The notes under the pieces are model-generated. The model had not been told where the DNA came from. It searched no databases and was given only the letters and a program-made list of their open reading frames with translations. A stretch of DNA of 64,000 bases from Anisus vortex (lineage: Eukaryota > Mollusca > Gastropoda > Planorbidae): contig OX421497.1 in NCBI GenBank assembly GCA_949126835.1, positions 46,741,715 through 46,805,714 on the forward strand, read 5' to 3'. Positions 20,740 through 33,600 of the stretch are shown piece by piece; within the stretch, counting starts at the first letter, position 1, and every line of letters starts with the position of its first letter. A program made the position numbers and the translations under genes.

Positions 20740-21342
20740 TCAAACTGAGATAGGCCTATAGGACAGTTGTAACAATGAAAGAGAAAAGTAGTCAAACTGT
20801 GATGTGACAGTTGTAACAATGAAAGAGAAAAAGTAGTCAAACTGAGATGTGACAGTTGTAACAATGAAAGAGAAAAGTAGTCAAACTGAGATGTGACAGT
20901 TGTAACAATGAAAGAGAAAAGTAGTCAAACTGAGATGTGACAGTTGTAACAATGAAAGAGAAAAAGTAGTCAAACTGAGATGTGACAGTTGTAACAATGA
21001 AAGAGAAAAAGTAGTCAAACTGAGATGTGACAGTTGTAACAATGAAAGAGAAAAGTAGTCAAACTGTGATGTGACAGTTGTAACAATGAAAGAGAAAAGG
21101 TAGTCAAACTGAAATGTCTTATAAGTTTACAGACGTTCCTTCTAGATAGAAGATTATTACGTCCACTAGGCCCAAAACTCCTGCAGGGCGACAGGGATCC
21201 GTCAGTGGCAGAAATAGAACCCGCGATCTGACCGTTTGTGTTTTGTTTTTTTTTGGGTTGACAGTCCCGTGATCTAACTGCTGGACCAGCCGGCTTCACA
21301 GATGTGACATTTGTAACAATGAAATAGAAAAGTAATAGTCTT
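20740..21342. repeat. 44/45-bp minisatellite, about 9 copies, split by a SINE
   Basis: The unit contains GTGACAGTTGTAACAATGAA and AGAGAAAAGTAGTCAAACTG; copies differ mainly by one extra A in the A run. The main array ends near 21113 and one more diverged copy lies at 21299-21342, after an inserted SINE. Confidence 0.85.
21129..21297 (-). mobile_element. Second tRNA-derived SINE type, inserted in the minisatellite
   Basis: On the minus strand the head reads GCCGGCTGGTCCAGCAGTTA with a B-box-like GCGGGTTCTATTTC, separated by an A-rich insertion. The body is unrelated to the more common SINE of this window. It sits between two copies of the 44-bp unit, so it inserted after the array existed. 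Confidence 0.6.
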
Positions 21343-21645
21343 GACATCCCAGGTTCAGTAGGCTTTTAAATATTTAGGACCTTATGTTCCAAAGGAATAA
21401 AAGAAATGTATACATTTGCAAAGAACTCTTAAAAATTAAAAAAAGCACTTTCATGCTGTGTATATAATAATATTGAAAAAATATTTTATCCAAAATGTTA
21501 ATTTGTAACATTCACAGTTTGTGTCTTTAAAAGCCTTTAAACTTCAAAATATTTTGGTAACAAAATATTTTTTCATTTGCATCCTATGTCAGGTTATAGC
21601 CTAGGTGAGTTTTAAAAAATGCATTTTTAATCATTTTTTTGCAGC

Positions 21646-24600
21646 ATGAAGATAACAATGACCAAAGATGGAGAACTTGGCCATGAAGAATCCCATATGA
21701 CTACCGATGGTGCGGTTCTAATGAGTTTGCCTCTGATGTCGGGCATGGATGGGTCGGAGGTCAGCATCTCAGGCATGAAGAGCTTAGGGGATGAAGATTT
21801 AGAGGACATGGTGAAGACTGAAGATGAGGATGAAGTTGATGTCAGCCAAATGTTGAATGTGGACAGCTCACCTGGAAGTAGGTCCAATTTCATTTAGCAT
21901 TGTTCTTAGTTCACATCAAGACTATTTTACCAAAAATGGACCTGACTGATACTACTCTTTCAGTCCTTTCCGCGCTGACTGGGGCTTGAGGCAAAAGCCA
22001 GCTATCTCCGTTTATCTTGATCCGCTGCGGCTCGAGGGGATGTTTCTGAATTCAGTTCTCTAGCCTTCAGGTCCCTCTCTACCATTCTTCTCCAGGTTTT
22101 CCTAGGTCTTTCTTTTAACATTTATCCCTGGGAGGTACATCTCAGGGCTGTCCTGGGGAGGGAGTCAGCTGACAATCTGTAGGGATGCTCTCTGCTTGCG
22201 GAGCACCTCACTGATGCTGACCTTTTATCCCATATCTTATCCCATTCTTTTGGAGATTATCCCAGTCTTGTTGGAGATTATCCCATTCTTTTGGAGATTA
22301 TCCCAGTCTTGTTGGAGATTATCCCATTCTTTTGGAGATTATCCCAGTCTTTTGGAGATTATTCCAGTCTTTTGGAGATTATCCCATTCTTTTGGAGATT
22401 ATCCCAGTCTTGTTGGAGATTATCCCAGTCTTGTTGGAGAATATCCCATTCTTTTGGAGATTATCCCAGTCTTGTTGGAGATTATCCCATTCTTTTGGAG
22501 ATTATCCCATTCTTTTGGAGATTATCCCATTCTTTTGGAGATTATCCCAGTCTATTGGAGATTATCCCATTCTTTTGGAGATTATCCCAGTCTTGTTGGT
22601 TACAATTTTTCCTGCCGCTGTTAAATCCAACCTGCCTTATGACTTTTAATTTTGAATACTTAACATAATCACATAATTAATCTTAGATGCTCTTTAATAT
22701 GTATTATCTTGTCATGTGTACATAAAGGGAAAAAGAAATGAAATCAATGTTCTATTGCTCTTTTTAATAGCAAGCAAAATTAAAATATTAATGTTCAGAA
22801 AGTTTTCACCTAGTACATTCCTCAAATAACAATTTGTCAGCTCAGTCGAATCGTTAAAACACTGTTGTTGTTTTTTCAGGAGATCATGCACTGGCTGAAA
22901 AATGCTTAAAAAAATTATACTCCTTTGTTACATTAGGGGCACAGTGGCCGAGCGGAAGCTCGAAGGTTCTGGAGGGTGTCCCAGAGTTTACCCAGGTCTG
23001 ACGGGAACCTGACATTAGTCAGGGAAAAGTAAAGTAGGCTGGGCATTGTGCTGGCCACGCAATCCCCTAGTATACTGTGGCCACAGACGCTGGTGATCTA
23101 TACTTCAAGGGCCTTTTGATCAATTTGGTCCCACTTGTACTTTATTTAGTGACATTAAATATAGTCCTAATACTTTAAAAAAAAAATAGGTTGCAATAGT
23201 CTTCTATATGAAAATAGTGAATATAAGATAAGGCCTTTTTTTTTCAGAAGATTATCAGCGTTATGTACATCAATTTCTTATAATGACCTTTCACCTCTCC
23301 CTCCAGGTGTCTTGAGGAGCAATCACTCCACACTGCAGTCCATACTGTCTTCTCCCATCTCCAGCACTCAGATGTTCACCCAGGACGGCATCCAAGTCAT
23401 CACTTTGCCCTCGGGGTCAGAGTTCTTAAGCATGGGGCTGACTGGTGATATGAATGATAGAATTGTGCACATGGTCCCCACAACGGCAGATCTCAACAGC
23501 TTAGGAACAAAATACATTGGACTCATTGCTATTGGAAACCCCAGTATTCTAACCAGTGTTAAAGAATTGGGCAAGTTTATTTCTGTTTTTTTTTTTCTAA
23601 AAGGTCTTCAGAGCTACAGAAGAACTATTTCAGTGACCAAATGATATGAGGTGAAGGGTGGTGTAGTTTGTTAGCAAAGTAAATAATGAATGTCAATACA
23701 CCATTAGCAATATAACACAAGCTTTTATTTCGGTATAGCACGAGACACAAAATAGTAATAGAGGAGATCACTACAGCCAAACTGGGGAATTCTGGGTTAA
23801 CAGCATAAGGGGGCCAGTACTCTAACAATTTCAACAAGGGAAACAATCACAACAAATAATGATAACAATCACAACAGGTGCCTTGCTCTGCTAGTATTCC
23901 AACAGATTCAGAATAATCTTTCACACATGGAGAAAAAATGCTGGACTTGAACCAGTGATCTTCAGGTTATCAATCAAGTGCTATTCACAGTACTAATTAA
24001 TGAGAAAGCTTGCACACATAGGCCAATCCAATTATCTTTGTATTTTGTATTGTATCAAAAAGAACTTAAAAACTCATTATTTCAATATTTATCTTAGTTA
24101 ACATGCATTAGAGCCCCACAGTCTTACCAGTATGTTAGGTCAGCCTTTTTGTTTTGTTTTAATTGTTTGATTTGTTCTATGTTTGTAAAGTTTTGAATCC
24201 TTATTTAGTTTTGTATCTCTTGGCCTATAGATTGTATCCGTGTTCTTAGTTGTTATGTTAAATGCGCTCTGAGCTTGCATTATGTTTGTTGGTAGCGCTA
24301 TACAAATTAAATGTCATCATTATTATTATTTTATTATTATTATCTTTTTTTTTAATGAGACACAAAACTTTGTTAATAGAACTTATTTACTTCTATTATG
24401 TGAAGGCCATCATAAAAATGGCATAAGGTCAGATGGCTAACAACAGGGAGGTACGGCAGAACTTTGTTGCTGCCTTATAAAGCTTCATAGAGAGCGATAA
24501 AGGATAAGAGAGACTTTTATTATGAGCAGAAAATAAGTTTCCCAAAGTGTAGTCAACAAATAAATTCACTCCTATCCATCACCATTGAGTCTCGATAACA

Positions 24601-27600
24601 AAGTTTTAGACATTTTATACTTTGTCTTTACGTTATTATTGGAACTTTTAACAATTCATAAAGACTCTCTCTGTGCTTCAGTAATGTTTTTAGTATTCTG
24701 AACATAGAGAAAACATGAGAGAAATGTGATGTAATAAAAAAAAAAACTTAATATAGATATAAGAATACCTGCATATGTACATATCAACACATTGTATCTT
24801 TACCATAACATTCTCACCCCAACATGCTAATCTGATCAAGGAAAGAAGAGATGCTTTATTCTTAGATACACAGGCATTATACATATTAACTGGATCATAA
24901 GTTTTAGTACAATAGCTGCCAACATTTTCATGCAAATAGTTTCCATCAGAATGTACTGCCAGTATTTACATTTAGAAAAGGAGAATTTAGTTATCCCTCC
25001 TTCTCGAGCAAATAGTTTCATCAAATTGTGACTGTTGAGGTTTTAAAAAAGTTATTGCTCCTTTTAAAGTGAACAAAGTCTCCCAACTACTCACTATACA
25101 GCCGCAGTTTTATGTAAACGTAAAGTAATTGGTTGATGTTTTCTATAAGTAATGCAGGTTGAAGTAATTAGTTGATGTTCTCTATATTTTATGCAGGTTT
25201 CTCTAGATTTGATGCTGCCGACACCTCTGATCTTCAAGCTGCTGCTGTTGAAAGCATGGCAGCCATTTTAATGCCGCCCCCTCAGGGACCACAAGATTTG
25301 CCCATCAACTGCCCTACCTGGGCCATGAGGCTTAAAAAATGTGAGGTAGGACCCTGTAGTATGAAACTGAACTCCATGAAACTGAACTCCATGAATGTAT
25401 GAAACTGAACTCCATGAATGTATGAAACTGAACTCCATGAATGTATGAAACTGAACTCCATGAATGTATGAAACTGAACTCCATGAAACTGAACTCCATG
25501 AATGTATGAAACTGAACTCCATGAATGTATGAAACTGAACTCCATGAATGTATGAAACTGAACTCCATGAATGTATGAAACTGAACTCCATGAATGTATG
25601 AAACTGAACTCCATGAATGTATGAAACTGAACTCCATGAAACTGAACTCCATGAATGTATGAAACTGAACTCCATGAATGTATGAAACTGAACTCCATGA
25701 ATGTATGAAACTGAACTCCATGAATGTATGAAACTGAACTCCATGAATGTATGAAACTGAACTCCATGAAACTGAACTCCATGAATGTATGAAACTGAAC
25801 TCCATGAAACTGAACTCCATGAATGTATGAAACTGAACTCCATGAAACTGAACTCCATGAATGTATGAAACTGAACTCCATGAATGTATGAAACTGAACT
25901 CCATGAATGTATGAAACTGAACTCCATGAATGTATGAAACTGAACTCCATGAATGTATGAAACTGAACTCCATGAATGTATGAAACTGAACTCCATGAAA
26001 CTGAACTCCATGAATGTATGAAACTGAACTCCATGAATGTATGAAACTGAACTCCATGAATGTATGAAACTGAACTCCATGAAACTGAACTCCATGAATG
26101 TATGAAACTGAACTCCATGAATGTATGAAACTGAACTCCATGAAACTGAACTCCATGAATGTATGAAACTGAACTCCATGAATGTATGAAACTGAACTCC
26201 ATGAATGTATGAAACTGAACTCCATGAATGTATGAAACTGAACTCCATGAATGTATGAAACTGAACTCCATGAAACTGAACTCCATGAATGTATGAAACT
26301 GAACTCCATGAATGTATGAAACTGAACTCCATGAAACTGAACTCCATGAATGTATGAAACTGAACTCCATGAATGTATGAAACTGAACTCCATGAATGTA
26401 TGAAACTGAACTCCATGAAACTGAACTCCATGAATGTATGAAACTGAACTCCATGAAACTGAACTCCATGAATGTATGAAACTGAACTCCATGAAACTGA
26501 ACTCCATGAATGTATGAAACTGAACTCCATGAATGTATGAAACTGAACTCCATGAATGTATGAAACTGAACTCCATGAATGTATGAAACTGAACTCCATG
26601 AATGTATGAAACTGAACTCCATGAATGTATGAAACTGAACTCCATGAAACTGAACTCCATGAATGTATGAAACTGAACTCCATGAATGTATGAAACTGAA
26701 CTCCATGAATGTATGAAACTGAACTCCATGAAACTGAACTCCATGAATGTATGAAACTGAACTCCACGAATGTATGAAACTGAACTCCATGAAACTGAAC
26801 TCCATGAAACTGAACTCCATGAAACTGAACTCCATGAAACTGAACTCCATGAATGTATGAAACTGAACTCCATGAATGTATGAAACTGAACTCCATGAAT
26901 GTATGAAACTGAACTCCATGAATGTTTCAGCACAGAACTCCATGAATGTTTCAGCACAGAACTCCATGAATGTTTCAGCACAGAACTCCATGAATGTTTC
27001 AGCACAAATCTGTTGTAACTCGTTTTTCATGTGAAATAGAAAATAACATTGTTGGATTTTTTTTTTTTTTTCAGCAAGAAGCACCATTGTACAGACTATT
27101 GAATACATAGTGCTCTTAGTCTATTTACAGAATTTTAGTGCTCCGAGTCTATTTACAGAATTTAATTGCTCCTTGTCGTTTTACATAATTTCAGTGCTTC
27201 TAGTCTATTTACAGAATTATAGAGCTCTTAGTCTATTTACAGAATGTTTTTGCAAATTATGTTCTCAGAAAATTGGTGATTCCTACAGAGGTTATGTTGA
27301 GAATGAAACGGAACTAGAGATGGTACTAACCCAACACAAGCAGCAGACTAACAGTTTCTGGGGCACCCGTCAGTCTCCAAGTCCTGCAAAAACTTCTACC
27401 AGGTTGATGTGGAAATCTCAGTATGTTCCTTTTGATGGAATTCCTTTTGTCAATGCAGGTAAAAACTGACGGCCTTAATTTATGAACAAACAACTATTTG
27501 AATCAAACAATTATTTGAATGTATATCAAGTTGATATAATTGAACATTGCACACTAAATATGTTGAGTTTGTATTATGTTCCATGCTAATTGTGTTAATT

Positions 27601-30600
27601 AAGTGTTTGTGTTTAATATCACACTTAATGTGTGTTGAGTGTGTTTAATGCCCCACTAAATGTGTTACAATCATGTGACATTTGATTACCGAGACACATG
27701 AACATCTAAACTCTCAGATGTCACAGCAAAAAAAAAAAATCTTAGAATTAGTAAATATCTCAAAACGCTGTAATCTTCAGATTACAAAACAGATTACATT
27801 TTTTATATAAGCAAATTTATATGTAAACAAATTTTTAGTTTAATTTTTTTAATGTCATTAATATTGATGACATATAATAACTAAAACTTAGTCTGTCCGT
27901 ACAAAGTTGTTTCTTACACTGTACTTTCATTTTCTGTTGTATTTCTTGTTTCTACTGAAGATGTTATCCCAATACATTTCATTACTTTAAAAGTCCAGTT
28001 TCATAAGACATTGGTCATATATCTAACTTGTTTTTATTTTTTTATTGTTGATGTTATAGGCAGTAGGGCAGTGGTGATGGAATGCCAATTTGGTCCACGT
28101 AGACGAGGGACCTTGGGAAAGCGTGGCATACCACTGAATACTTCAACTGAATTTAAACAAACTTGTCCTGCTCGGTAAGACAATTTGGTTCATTCAATGT
28201 TTTAGCAATCAATTTCACTTTCTGTCATGGTAATAAAAAGTAATTTTTTTGGGGGAAGAATTTTTTTTTTCTGAATTAGTGGATTGGTTTTAGTTTTGTT
28301 AAATTTTTTTGTTTATGTTAGACTGCTTTTCTATTTATCTGTCACTTTGAACCTATCAATATGAACATTTACCTTACAATTAATTACCTTTTTCCCATAG
28401 AATTTACATCAAAAAGGTTCGTAAATTTCCATCTCATTCTGTGAATTTGAATTTGGACAAAAAGAGCATACGGCTAGCTATGGACAAAGCTTTTCATGAG
28501 CTTCGAGAACAAGGCCTGGATCGATGGGGGGAGGAAAGGTTTGTCTTCATTTCCTTTCTAACTTTGATTCTTTAGAATATTAAGTTTTAATTAAAGAACT
28601 AACAAGCTAATGACAAGTAGGCGTAACAACCAGTTTGTTTGGAAGAAGAAAACAACAGTAATATATTCACCAAATATATGAAATAATATTAATAGCTCTT
28701 CATGACACTTGGTAAACTGTGCCAGCAGGCTAGAGAACAAGTTGCTTGTATATCCCAGGAAATATTATTTCATCCTTGGTGGGATACATCAAATGTGTTT
28801 ATTGTATCATACAGGAAACCTGTTTATTGTATCATACAGGAAACCTGTTTATTGTATCATACAGGAAACCTGTTTATTGTATCATACAGGAAACCTGTTT
28901 ATTGTATCATACAGGAAACCTGTTTATTGTATCATACAGGAAACCTGTTTGCTGTATCATATAGATATCAAGTTGTTTTATTTTGTGTGATACAGGTACT
29001 ATATCCAGTTGCCCACAGAGAAAGCTCACGATTACCATGATACCAAAAATGACAACTTGGCCAGCTTAACTCTGGAAGAATCCATGAGCGTCAGTGAGGA
29101 TCAGCACCTGATACAAGACAGGACAGCAGAGGCTCGAATTCACCCAGCGGTTTTGGAAAAAATCAGGCAGATGGTGGCTGGAGGGGAGACGCGTCTGTAC
29201 ACCATCAGGAAACAACTGAGGTGAGTTGTTGGTGTGGTTGTTGAAACATTAAGGCTGTTAGAAAAATTACGTAGAAGACTTTCAGTGCTGACACTTGTTT
29301 AAATTTGCCCTTTGAAAATGTCTTGAATTTTCAGCTTTGTGTGAAATAGTCTGGTAAAGTTTGGAATTATTTTGACCCTGTATTTAACTCTTATTAAGGC
29401 GACTACTAAAACTTTGGAAAGTCATATTTTGATCACTTTAAGAACAGTTTATTTTTGTTAGATTTACGTCCACTAATTCATAAACATGTTTCATCTTCAG
29501 GAAATTTGTTGTCAGGGAGTTGTTCCAATGTACGGGTCAAGTTCCAGAGCGCCATGACCTCACCATGTTTCCCACTGTTAATGATTTAAAGAACCACATT
29601 CATCAAGCTTTGAAAGATATAGAGAGTGGATTGCTTCCCCTGATATCGCCTGTGGTTAGCTCCCTTACAGTATATTAACTGCTACCTTGTAGATATGTAT
29701 TTTATTGTATAGCTGAGATATTTTTCTCTGCAAGATTCATAGTAACTAAACATTTTGTTTTGTTTGTGTGTTTATCTAGTGCTTGTGAATAAATATCTTT
29801 AGCATTCCTTGTGTTGGTCAAAAGCCGTTTAGTTATTACATTTTTCTTCTCTCTCTCTCTGTAAAGGTGAATCTTGAAATCAGTGACTCTAACTCCGGGG
29901 AACACGACTCAAATGACATCAAGCAGGAACTCTGCTCCCTGTGGACCAACAACAGTCTGTCGTCGGGTCCGATGCCAGAGACAGTCACAGTCACATTGAC
30001 ACAGAATCCTAATGAAGGTGACGGCAGTAACTCTTTTTTTTTTTTGTCAATCAATTTACATCTTGGAAAAAAATGGTTTCACAAAACTGAAGCATCATTT
30101 AAGTCTCCTATTGAATCTATTAACAGAAATACTAAATCACATTTTTAATAAAATTCTTAATTCACTGTAAACATATATGAATAGTTTTAGGTTTATATTT
30201 GCTGTAAGTTATTTCCCTTGGTTTTAAATGTTTAAAAGTTATACTTTCTAGCAATAAATTCTAAACGAATAAGCTGTGATCAGTAGTCCAACCAGTATTT
30301 AATCAAGGCTATAACTATAAATTAGTTATTTTAAAAATTCATGGTAAAAAAAAACATTTTTTGTTTGTTTATGATACAACATTATAGATTTTAGTTCTTC
30401 AGAGTGTATATTGTAAATTTATAATATGTACCTTATTTGTTGAGAAAGTAGTCACTGATCTATACAGACGCTGGCACTTTAATGACATTTGTTTGTTTAA
30501 TTCATGGGAACTCTTAGATGGTCACCACATCATTTCACGTATTGAAACCCACCTCAGCGACGGCACAACTCAAGTCACCACCACCTTGACACCAGAAACT

Positions 30601-33600
30601 GCCCAGCTTTTGTCTCGTCTGCATCCCGGTCTGTTTCCTGCCGGGGGACTCTTGCCAGCTGGGGGTTTGCTGCGGGTAAAATGATTGGATTTTTTTATTG
30701 TTCACTCCTCTTACTGAAAACTTTATTGCAGCTCAAATTAAAATTAGTTTCATGTTTTATTCTTTACATTTTTGACCTCGTGGTCATTTGATTAAATGTG
30801 ATGCAACCCCACAGAATGGTACTGAAATCAGCAAAATAAGATATTTAGCTTTGGGTGTTTAATTAAAGCTAATTCATTTATCTATACTAAAATCTAAAAT
30901 CAATAAATTAGTTTAAAAGTTATTCAAAATTACATAAGTAAAGGGAAGAGAAACGTTTTAGAGATAAATGAAAAAGAAAACAGTACTGATTAAAAAAAAT
31001 TTACCATTGCAACGGATAATTAATTATTTCCAGGATGAATAAATATTAACCAATCGTCATGAAATTTAGCAAACATAATTATAATAAGTCAATACACAAT
31101 CTGTTAAAGTTTTAACTATTTTAATTAATATTTAGATTAATTTTAAACAATTTTATCTATAGGGGACATTTTGCTTTAGGAGTTAAGCTAATTCTTATAT
31201 TATATAAATGGCTAGGATAATTCATGGTCATAACGACTGAAAAAGAAATGTTGAGAAAAACTTGCTTCCCAAGAAAATTAATGTATCATTATAAAAAAAT
31301 GTATATTAGTTTAGTTAATGAGGCCTAATGAAGTTATATCAATATAAAGTTCTATTCACTAATAACATGTTGGCTTTACATGCAACACATCTCATGTATT
31401 TTTAGAGAAAAGGTAAACAGTGTCAAATATTGTAGAAATAATTTAAGGATTTAAAAAATCTTTATAATGGAGTTCTACATAAAGAGTGTGATGTCTTGAG
31501 TTATTATGTGAAAGGATTTAATGATGTTGATGAGACATCCACTGAACAAGGGCTTAATGAAGCTTTTTAGTTATTTACAAATTTTAATGAAACGGCTAAA
31601 GTTTACTTAGAATAAAATATAATAAATAAATCTTGTTCTAGTTTTTTTTTTTTTATGTCTTTTTTTTTGTGTAACATTTTCAGCTGGACACTGGTCAGAC
31701 TGTCAGTTCTGAAGAGTTTTCGAATCCTAACTGTGTTTCATCAAACGAACAAGATTTGTCGTTGATGGAGAACCAGGATACCGGACTAGATGCCTCAATG
31801 GTCAGTGGAGACATGGACGTGGACGGTCCTCACAACATGTCCGCCATCTTAGACTCAGACTCGGCTCTAAACATGGATTCTAATTCCAGCCAGAACATTT
31901 CGGGGCTGATTGATGCAGACACGCCGAACTTGGCTAGCATTGTCCACGCGGAGCCTCATTTGAGCATTTCTGGCTCTGGTTTATCTGTACTGAGTTCAGT
32001 GGACTCAGCCACTATATCGGAGATGGTCTCGTCTGGCGCTGCACATTTGAGCATTGTCTCTAACACTCTGACCCTGGTCACACGCAAGCAAGAGGCAGGC
32101 AGGAGCATGGGATTTGATTCCTCCGACAGTGACAGCAATCACCTGACATTGGTTGAGGATGACGACCGGCATGACAAGTTAACTGGTAAGTGTACAAACT
32201 TGTTAACATTATTGCATATACAAGTGTGTTTATGTTTCTTGTATTAACATACACAATTATATTTATATGTTTTATGTATTGCTGGTAATATTACCCATTT
32301 CTGTACCCATGGACCTCAAAGCTGGTGAAATGTGTTAACGACCGATACACTCCCATTAAGAGTACATTGGTGGGTTAACGCACAGGGGACAGCCCCTGTT
32401 GTGCATCCGAGAAACCGTGTGCCACTGGGTGGTTAGACAGGATCTTGGTGTGCCCTCCTTTAATCCACACATTTACATCGTTACGCCCTGGATGTAATAG
32501 CCGACAAGACACAAGTCGGTAATATTACCTTTTCAGACATGCCTACCGTTCCGCTTTTGGCGTATGTTCCGCTTTTTAATAATAAAAAAAACACTCTGTT
32601 CCGCCGTTCCGCTTTTTAGTAGTTTTGTTACGCCAAATTGGAAAGTTTGGGTTTTTCATTTGTTGAAATATATTCTGTGTCTAGGTTGATAAAACAAAGG
32701 CACAAATAAGGTCACAATGCTTCAATTATCATTACTTGTGATTTATGGGTTTATAAAAATAGATATTCTGGGCTTTTCTGACGTTTTTTGCGGTATTACG
32801 CGTGTTTGGCAATGAATTTTCTTTTCCTTTACTGTATTGCTAAGATTGTGAATATATCTAAACTCAGAAAGTTTAAATATGACTTGTTCAAACTGTAAAA
32901 GAAACTAATTCAGTGTTATAGTTATAGGAAGGAATATTCAGAGGAGTTTATTCAGCAAAGAAAAACATGTGAATTGTTCTCTGTAGGCCTACACTAGATC
33001 TAGATCCGTTGCGAATTGTCGGTAAAACGTAGGCCTACCTACATTCTAAATAGCTAATGTTTTTTTTTTTTTTTGTTATAAAAGATTGTTAGATAAAGAG
33101 TGTTCCGCTTTTTTGTTGAAAAATCCTCTTTTTCATCAAGATTGTTCCTCTTTTTAGTCCTTAGGGGTAGGCATGTCTGCCTTTTGATCTATAGAGAAAA
33201 TCCTCCATGTCAAATCTATATCTTACATTATTGTGTTTGCATAAGTTAAGTTTTATTAGCATTTGATGTATTAGCATATGAATCTGCATTCTCTTTATTT
33301 AGATATACGGTAATCTGTTTTATTCCCTGTATATTGGTACTACTAAATACCAGTATATTGATGTGTTGGACTAGCCTATCTATGACATCAGGCACAAACC
33401 GGCCATGTCTGGTAAAGCAGATTTTGTTACTTCGACTGTTGCAAGCAATTTGTTCAACCCACTGAAGTTGTAAAGAAAATTTTGGACATAGTTATTGTTA
33501 GGGGCCCAGCAACACCATTGCATGGGGCTTGGTGGTCCAGCGGCAGCACGTTTGTCTAGCGTACCGAAGGTCCTAGGTTTGAATCATGGTGAGGCTAGGA

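Larger units (their letters stand above)
25207..29654 (+). other. CARF: CARF conserved core region (exons 3-8)
   Basis: This span carries the family-defining domain (ALS2CR8/CaRF domain), about 320 residues spread over six exons with phases 0, 1, 2, 2, 2 and 0 at their ends. The introns inside it hold three minisatellites, two of them within 30 bp of an acceptor and one starting 15 bp after a donor. The coding sequence itself shows no disruption. Confidence 0.85.

Noticed and set aside
22196..22668. Three overlapping plus-strand frames of 105-142 residues
   Set aside because: They are translations of the 21-bp minisatellite in a CARF intron.
25268..27108. Three overlapping minus-strand open frames of 542-608 residues
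   Set aside because: They are produced by the 15/23-bp minisatellite, whose reverse complement lacks stops. Their sequence is only a repeated short peptide in three frames.
28702..28990. Plus-strand frames of 72-112 residues around 28.8 kb
   Set aside because: They are the 25-bp repeat read in three frames, overlapping the true CARF exon 7 only at the end.
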